Shown one piece after another: positions 59,081-64,000 of a stretch of DNA of 64,000 bases. A program made the position numbers and the translations under genes. Under the pieces are notes generated by a model. It saw nothing but the letters and a program-made list of their open reading frames with translations. It ran no database searches and was not told where the DNA came from. Every line of letters starts with the position of its first letter. Positions within the stretch are counted from its first letter, which is position 1. Origin of the DNA: Actinomycetospora sp. TBRC 11914. Its GTDB lineage: Bacteria; Actinomycetota; Actinomycetes; Mycobacteriales; Pseudonocardiaceae. The stretch lies in contig NZ_JABBND010000005.1 in the NCBI RefSeq assembly GCF_012933465.1, forward strand, positions 1-64,000. The letters are read 5' to 3'.

Positions 59081-59947
59081 TCAGTCGAGTCCCAGCACCA
59101 CGACGGCCTGGTCCGCCATGGCCTTCTCCCCCAGGGCGTTGGGGTGGACCGGGACGAAGTTCGTGGAGCCCGCGACCGGTTCGACCCACCGCGTGCCGAT
59201 CGGCTGGCAGGCGTCGTGGCCGGTCGAGACGCCGGTGACGTCGATGTACGTGACGCCGGTAACGCCGGCCGCGCGCTTCACCGCGTCGTTCAGCGTGGCC
59301 TGCACGTTGTCCAGGTAGGGCACGTCGCCGGTCGCGATCGGCATGACCGGGTAGCAGCCGGTCGTCGGCGGCAGGATCTGCAGGTATCCGGCGATCGCGA
59401 CCCGCGCCTTGGGTGCCTTGGCCCTGACCTCGGTCAGCGCCCTGACCAGATTCGGGTAGGTGCTGTTGTTGATCGTGTTGACGAACGTGTCGCCGTACAT
59501 GTCCTTGCAGGGGCTGCCCTGGCCGGCGGTCTGGGCCGCCGCGGCGCCGCACTTCTGGATCGTCCCGGTGAACACGCCGTTGTCGTTGCCCCCGATGGTC
59601 ATGGTGACCAGTTGCGTCTGCCGCGACAGCGCGTCGAGCTGTGGCGGGACGCCGGGGTACTGCGAGGTCGTGTAGTCCGTCGTGTCCGCTCCGCTGCACG
59701 AGACGTCGGTCAGCTGGTAGCCGCGCGTCGCCGACAGATCCCGGGCCCAGTTCAGCGCCGACTGGGCACATGCGGGCGGGGAGCCCGGGGCGGGCGGCAC
59801 GATTCCGGCGCCGGCGCTGTAGCTGTCGCCCATGTTCACATAGCGCGTGCCCGTCTTCGCCGAAGCGATGGCCGGGGCGACGACCAGGGCGACGACGGCG
59901 AGCACGGCCAGTCCGGCGCGCAGGAGAAGACGTCCGGGCGAACGCAT
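59081..59947 (-). CDS. secreted SGNH/GDSL hydrolase
   Basis: This 288-residue esterase/lipase has a signal peptide (residues 1-30, ending ASA-K) and the SGNH blocks GDSYSAG with S42, TIGGNDNG, and VPVHPNALG with H268. As in some Streptomyces esterases, the residue before the HPN block is not an obvious Asp, so a Ser-His dyad is likely. Cys residues probably form disulfides outside the cell. ATG at 59947 has GTGAGGGGGG upstream. It lies inside a region flanked by a TetR remnant and a P450 remnant and may have replaced the middle of that pair. A truncated relative lies at 54825-55442. Confidence 0.9.
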   Translation of the reverse strand: MRSPGRLLLRAGLAVLAVVALVVAPAIASAKTGTRYVNMGDSYSAGAGIVPPAPGSPPACAQSALNWARDLSATRGYQLTDVSCSGADTTDYTTSQYPGVPPQLDALSRQTQLVTMTIGGNDNGVFTGTIQKCGAAAAQTAGQGSPCKDMYGDTFVNTINNSTYPNLVRALTEVRAKAPKARVAIAGYLQILPPTTGCYPVMPIATGDVPYLDNVQATLNDAVKRAAGVTGVTYIDVTGVSTGHDACQPIGTRWVEPVAGSTNFVPVHPNALGEKAMADQAVVVLGLD

Positions 59948-60075
59948 CAGCAGGCCCCCCTCACCGAGCAGCCCGCAGGTCGCTCCTCCGGGCACCCAGG
60001 TGATCGGTGAGCTCGTCGCCGGTGTTACCGCCGCCACACCCACCCTCCCGCGAGCACGACGTCGACCAGCCGGTC

Positions 60076-60215
60076 AGGGCCGCGACATGTTCAGCGTGCT
60101 CTGCCGCGCCCGCAGGACGAGGGCGAGACGTTCTCCGACGACGTCGTCAAAGCACATGATCTTCGCATCATGGCGTGCCGCGGAGAGCCGGTGGAGCGCA
60201 TGGAGCCGAGCCGGC
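60076..60215 (+). pseudogene. P450 remnant (paralogue of the P450 at 50422)
   Basis: A 40-base stretch starting at 60076 is identical to the P450 gene at 51161, and the match continues with small indels to about 60172 (RDMFSVLCRAR, then ETFSDDVV). After a large internal deletion, ERMEPSRHYP resembles QRMEPWWHRP of the intact P450. Frameshifts and missing ExxR and heme regions show it is dead. Confidence 0.85.
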
Positions 60216-60962
60216 ATTACCCCGCGGTGCTCGGAGGCGGTCGCCGCCGTGGCCTAGTACTGACTCTGCTTTGCGTTCAGCGCCCCGCGCTGCGACTGGG
60301 TGGTGGCGAGGTCGGCTTTGGTCCGCTGCGGGTTCCACGGGGCGTCGCCGTCGATCCGCTCCTCGGCGTCGCGCGTGGCCCTGTCGAGGGCCGCCTGAGC
60401 GGCATCGCGCTCGCCCTTCCTTTGGTCGGTAAAGGCCTGCTCTTGGCAGTGCAGTGCCCGATACCCGGGACGCCAGAGCGGCCTGGGAATCCTGCGTGTT
60501 GCAGATCGAGGCCTGCTCGGCTGTTTCTTGGTCGGCGTCGGCCTTGGGCAGGACCGCGCGCCGACGTTGCCCTCTTAGCCCGTCGGGCCCTCGCGGAGAG
60601 CATTGTGGCTGCCGTTGCCCTCATCGGATCACTCGCGTAGCAATACTCCGCGATGCCGCCAGCCACCAGCCACCAGCTTGCTCAGAGCTCAATTACGGTC
60701 AACGCAGGTGCGGAGCGTTCTGCGGGCTACGCAAGACTGTTCGGCGGCGCAGATGGGGAAGACGGCCCGTACGGGCGCCATGGCAAAGCGTCCATTCGAC
60801 GCCACCTCAACGACCAGGAAGTCCGCGACTTGACGCGGAGAAAGCGGCTCGTCAGCGAAAGCGCATTATCGGCCCGGCGATGTCAAGTCCTCCCAGACCT
60901 CGCGATCGCGCTCGAGCCAAGGCGGCCGTTCAGGTCAGAGACAGGGCGGTATTCGACGGAAC
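60216..60962. other. intergenic region with a frameshifted remnant
   Basis: This 750-base region ends the kinase gene side. A coiled-coil gene remnant lies at 60258-60560 (minus strand), listed separately. Between about 60600 and 60960 no gene is supported; the base composition drops below that of the region to the left. Confidence 0.45.
60258..60560 (-). pseudogene. frameshifted coiled-coil protein remnant
   Basis: On the minus strand one frame reads LPKADADQETAEQASI and DSQAALASR, and after a frame change another reads ALHCQEQAFTDQRKGE, then RDAAQAALDRATRDAEERID and DLATTQSQRGALNAKQSQY to a stop near 60258. Both parts have Ala/Glu/Gln heptad character and good codon bias, so they look like two pieces of one coiled-coil protein joined by a frameshift. 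No start is found. Confidence 0.45.
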
Positions 60963-63407
60963 TCACTGGTTCCGAACGATTGGCTCCCACATCGGCTCCT
61001 GTCGGATGACGCGCGAGGACTGCGCGCCATCCGCTAGACACCGTACGCGCTCTGATGCCAACACTGCCCTGTTCAATCCAGTCCGGACATCAAGTGCATT
61101 GGCTCCCGTCTTGATGATGTAGAACAGACCAATATTCACGGCCGCCACAACAGTTACGTAAACTCCTGTATCCTTAAGCACTCCAAGATAGATGGGTACC
61201 GCGAACGCCCAGACGATGATGACATAGAAAGCCATCGATGGACCCCATTGTCTGTAGCCGTCCAAGCCCGTGATCTTCTGGTGCGGACCCGGCAGGGTGC
61301 TCAAGCCCAGCTCACGCCCCCTGCGGAGGTATCGGTCCGCGAAGCTTGCGCTTGAGAGGTTCGCAAACAGGACTCCTGTGTACCCCATGGCGCTCGCAAT
61401 GGGCCACCAGCGTGGATTGACGAGGTTGCAGGCAAGAATCAGCGGCAGGGACCAGACCGCCATCAACCTGGTAACGAATTCTGTCGCCCCACGAAAGACT
61501 CCACCCAGAAGCCGTGGACTGTCCGCGACACGCGTCGTAAATGAGCCTAGAATATTTTGGTAATAGCGAGACCCGATCAGAGCAAAGCTCAAGCCGATGA
61601 CCCGAGCGGGCAGATTGCTAATCACCTCGCCGAGGTGATATGTCGGCATTTGAAGATCGTCAACGAAGGGGATGGAGCCTTGCGGAAGACCGAGAGCGCG
61701 CATCCCGACTTGCGCTCCCGGACCGAGTACGTCGATTCCAAGGTCTCGAAGGAACCACAAGATCGAAACGAGCGCGGTGATGTAGTACGTGAAGGACGCC
61801 AGTATCGAGAACCGAAGCAGCCAGCGAGCATAGAATGAACGGCGCGGGTCGCTCAGGACATGCTCTTGACGCTTACGGACTCGGTACACCCGATACCGCT
61901 TTTTCGGCTCGCGCGACAGCGGAAGGAGACTGCCCAACGCCGCGCTCACGGTGTCGTGGTCGTATGGTACAGCGGCGTCGCGATCGTCGGCAGACGAGAC
62001 CAGCGCGCCTTGGGTGGCGTCGAGCTCTTGGGTCAGCAGTACGGCCAGGCCTTCGTAGGGATTCCGCCCGACAGCATAATCAGCGAATACAAGCAGTCGG
62101 CGCGACGGATTCGAATCGATAAGATCCTCGACAGCCCGGGCCACAAGCGGCGCTTGGCCATAGAAGCGGTCAGGAATGACCCCGTCGCGAGCGCTTCCGA
62201 CGTTGCCGAGCATGATCAGAATCTTGCCGATTGAGTAGAGGTCGGTGCGCCACGCATTCTCTTCGGCGACCTCTCGGTCGTCGCGCACCTCCGGAGCGAC
62301 GAAGGTTCCGTCTGGAGTTTCAGGACCGCCAACGGCGCGAGTATAGAGATAGTTCCGACCGAAGTCGATGAAGGTGACTGAGTAGGAGCGGCCGTCCGCC
62401 GAGGGCGTGAACATGACATTAGAGGGCGATAAGTCCTCGTGAACCTTGTTGTTCCGCCGAAGTTCAGCCATCGCTACGAGAAGCGGAATCGCTAGTCTGC
62501 GGATAAGATCAAGTCGAACATTGCCGTCTGCCCGACCCCGCCGGTCAAGTTCTTTGGTGCGAGTGAGCAGCCCCAGGTACGCTTCCCTGAGGGTTGTACC
62601 CTCGACGAAGTCCATGATGATCCACCGGCGTGTACTGGACCAGACATGCACCATCGTGGATATGTGGTTTCCTTCCCGCCCTTCTGCGTTGTGAGACTGT
62701 GCGTACTTCTCGGTCTCATTGGCGATTAGTGGAACGTTCGCGTAAGGCAGAAGGAGGATCTTGAGGACTAGCTTTGCACGCTGACCCATCCGCTTCCTGG
62801 CACGCGCCTTCAAGATCACCGAGGTAGAGCCGTGCCGAACCAACGTCCACCCGTCTTGCAGGATCGACGTCCACTCGCTCATTTCTTCGGAGTCGGCCTC
62901 AGCATGCATCTCGTCCAATCCCGAGTCGGGTCGATAGAGAGCGATCAGTGCCTCACGCACCTCTGGCTCTGACACGAATTCACGGCACGTCTGATCGCAA
63001 AGGTGATTGCTGGTTCGTTGATGCTCTGCCGCGTCCGTTACACCTGCCTGGTCACGTCCTGCTTCCTGCATGGTGACGAGCGTGATATACAGCACGGCTA
63101 GGAAACCGCGCATAGCTCGGTCATCTGAGGCCATTCCCACCGGCCGCTCGGAAAGCCACCGCTCGAGCCGGGCTACGAACTCAGGCCGTCGTACTCCCAC
63201 GTAAACCAGAAACGTCGCGGGCTCCAACGGGAGACCGCTCAGCGCCGCGTTCCAGTCACTTCGGCTGGAGCAGCAGGCGCGTAGAGCACCAGCCTTTTCC
63301 GATTCGCTTTCGTCGCCGATCATGTCCGCGATGACACTCATCACTCGAGCGGAGTACTCGGCCCTCGTCTCCTCGAATGCACCGTCAGGCCGAACCGCGG
63401 TCGTCAC
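60963..63407 (-). CDS. kinase-like membrane protein, coupled to patatin
   Basis: This 814-residue protein has three parts. Residues 1-180 are helical and unassigned. Residues 185-470 are a protein-kinase-like fold: K216 in the VLK strand, hinge IIMDFVEGTTL, catalytic loop VHEDLSPSNVMF (H323, D325, N330), DFG at 348-350 and APE at 371-373, so active residues are intact. Residues 525-770 hold five or six membrane segments. GTG at 63407 follows GGGGGAACAG and lies inside the end of the patatin gene, showing coupling; ATG at 63419 is an alternative. DNA here is less GC-rich than the rest of the window, which suggests transfer. I know no characterised system with this pair. Confidence 0.8.
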   Translation of the reverse strand: MTTAVRPDGAFEETRAEYSARVMSVIADMIGDESESEKAGALRACCSSRSDWNAALSGLPLEPATFLVYVGVRRPEFVARLERWLSERPVGMASDDRAMRGFLAVLYITLVTMQEAGRDQAGVTDAAEHQRTSNHLCDQTCREFVSEPEVREALIALYRPDSGLDEMHAEADSEEMSEWTSILQDGWTLVRHGSTSVILKARARKRMGQRAKLVLKILLLPYANVPLIANETEKYAQSHNAEGREGNHISTMVHVWSSTRRWIIMDFVEGTTLREAYLGLLTRTKELDRRGRADGNVRLDLIRRLAIPLLVAMAELRRNNKVHEDLSPSNVMFTPSADGRSYSVTFIDFGRNYLYTRAVGGPETPDGTFVAPEVRDDREVAEENAWRTDLYSIGKILIMLGNVGSARDGVIPDRFYGQAPLVARAVEDLIDSNPSRRLLVFADYAVGRNPYEGLAVLLTQELDATQGALVSSADDRDAAVPYDHDTVSAALGSLLPLSREPKKRYRVYRVRKRQEHVLSDPRRSFYARWLLRFSILASFTYYITALVSILWFLRDLGIDVLGPGAQVGMRALGLPQGSIPFVDDLQMPTYHLGEVISNLPARVIGLSFALIGSRYYQNILGSFTTRVADSPRLLGGVFRGATEFVTRLMAVWSLPLILACNLVNPRWWPIASAMGYTGVLFANLSSASFADRYLRRGRELGLSTLPGPHQKITGLDGYRQWGPSMAFYVIIVWAFAVPIYLGVLKDTGVYVTVVAAVNIGLFYIIKTGANALDVRTGLNRAVLASERVRCLADGAQSSRVIRQEPMWEPIVRNQ

Positions 63408-64000
63408 CTGTTCCCCCATGTCGAAAATTGCTGCTGAAAGTCGACGCGCCAGCCATCCCGATAAACCGAATAACCGGCTCGATCTCCTCGTTCTCGAGAA
63501 CTGCATACGGTACGCGGTAGGCTTTGCCCGCACCTCTAATTAGTGCACCGCGCTCGGCCTCGTTCCGACGAATCTCAGGGTCATCGGGGAGAGGGGCGAG
63601 GTCCAGGATACTAGGATTCGAGGCCGCCTTCATCCTGCCATTCCGCAGCAACGGCTTGTCGATCGATGCATCCTTCTCGAGACTATTGATGAAGGCGTCC
63701 CCCAACTCGTCCCTCATTCGGTTGAGCCACGGTCGAACAAGGTAACGGTTTGTTCTCGACACGGCGGGTTGATGAGACATCGGCTTCGTACTGAGGGAAA
63801 GGATGTGTGTGCACTTATCGGCGACGGCCGCTGTATACGGATGGAACTGCACAACACCGCCATCGATGAAGGGCTGACCACGAAAGTTGGCTGCCCCATA
63901 GGTGGCCAGCGGGAGCCACGTGCTAGCCCTCAGCGCGTCACGAACATCGTTATCGTCTTTGTAGGGATACGCGTCTTCGCGTCTCATTTTGGAGACGTTG
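63385..64000 (-). CDS. patatin-like phospholipase, partial at window end
   Basis: The 3' part of a patatin gene runs to the window edge without a stop. Visible residues include ALRASTWLPL and FIDGGVVQFHPY, where DGG is the catalytic Asp motif of patatins; the GxSxG nucleophile must lie beyond the edge. An ATG at 63987 is internal by family comparison. The downstream kinase-like gene overlaps its end by about 23 bases. The pair may act together: a lipase with a membrane kinase that could control it. DNA is less GC-rich than most of the window. Confidence 0.78.
   Translation of the reverse strand, partial: NVSKMRREDAYPYKDDNDVRDALRASTWLPLATYGAANFRGQPFIDGGVVQFHPYTAAVADKCTHILSLSTKPMSHQPAVSRTNRYLVRPWLNRMRDELGDAFINSLEKDASIDKPLLRNGRMKAASNPSILDLAPLPDDPEIRRNEAERGALIRGAGKAYRVPYAVLENEEIEPVIRFIGMAGASTFSSNFRHGGTGDDRGSA

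Noticed and set aside
1..64000. tRNA, rRNA, integrase, transposase or attachment-site signals
   Set aside because: None was recognised by eye on either strand; island-like features in the right third rest on gene content and remnants only.

Overview
The window is chromosomal DNA of a high-GC actinomycete. GC at third codon positions is very high. The gene set includes a SARP-type regulator with an ATPase domain, a class F sortase, an Excalibur-like protein, PP2C/STAS regulators, DUF222-HNH (13E12-like) nuclease, DUF6777 and several TetR and AraC regulators. This fits Pseudonocardiales (Pseudonocardia/Actinomycetospora-like), but no rRNA or other taxonomic marker is present, so the placement is inference.

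Region 1 (about 0.3-19.6 kb) is an exopolysaccharide locus of the Wzx/Wzy type. Four plus-strand genes (GT2 glycosyltransferase, GMC oxidoreductase, lipid-anchored beta-helix protein, polysaccharide deacetylase with a carbohydrate-binding-like tail) converge on an 11-gene minus-strand operon. In transcription order the operon encodes the initiating undecaprenyl-phosphate sugar transferase, GDP-mannose 3,5-epimerase, WecG/TagA transferase, a duplicated Cys/His-rich protein of unknown function, UDP-xylose synthase, Wzz-Wzc chain-length ATPase, Wzx flippase, Wzy polymerase, a glycosyltransferase, nucleotide-sugar dehydrogenase and a GT4 glycosyltransferase. Most genes overlap by a few bases. The predicted sugars are GlcA, Xyl and L-Gal/L-Gul.

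Region 2 (19.6-43 kb) is ordinary accessory chromosome: a PAP2 phosphatase; an AraC regulator divergent from a hydrolase/acyl-CoA-dehydrogenase-like pair; sortase F with a PPPSGY-repeat membrane protein; a copper-radical oxidase with all ligands but no export signal; a STAS/PP2C pair; a SARP-GMC-patatin operon; PhoD phosphatase; a helicase-C_3/WYL-like protein and a DUF6777 protein.

Region 3 (43-64 kb) is a patchwork of small modules and gene remnants. It holds a collagen-like, Ser/Thr-repeat lipoprotein with a membrane protein, TetR/hydrolase and TetR/P450 modules with clear palindromic operators, a membrane P-loop GTPase with a membrane partner, and a MntA/HepT toxin-antitoxin pair. Remnants include an amidohydrolase, an SGNH hydrolase, a TetR and a P450 that resemble the intact TetR-P450 pair at 49.8-51.8 kb, and a coiled-coil gene. 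The right edge carries a patatin (cut by the window end) translationally coupled to a large membrane-embedded kinase-like protein in visibly less GC-rich DNA. The best candidates for undescribed systems are the patatin-membrane kinase pair, the GTPase-membrane pair and the duplicated Cys/His EPS protein. A family of about 23-bp palindromes sits just downstream of genes in four places and probably acts as terminators.
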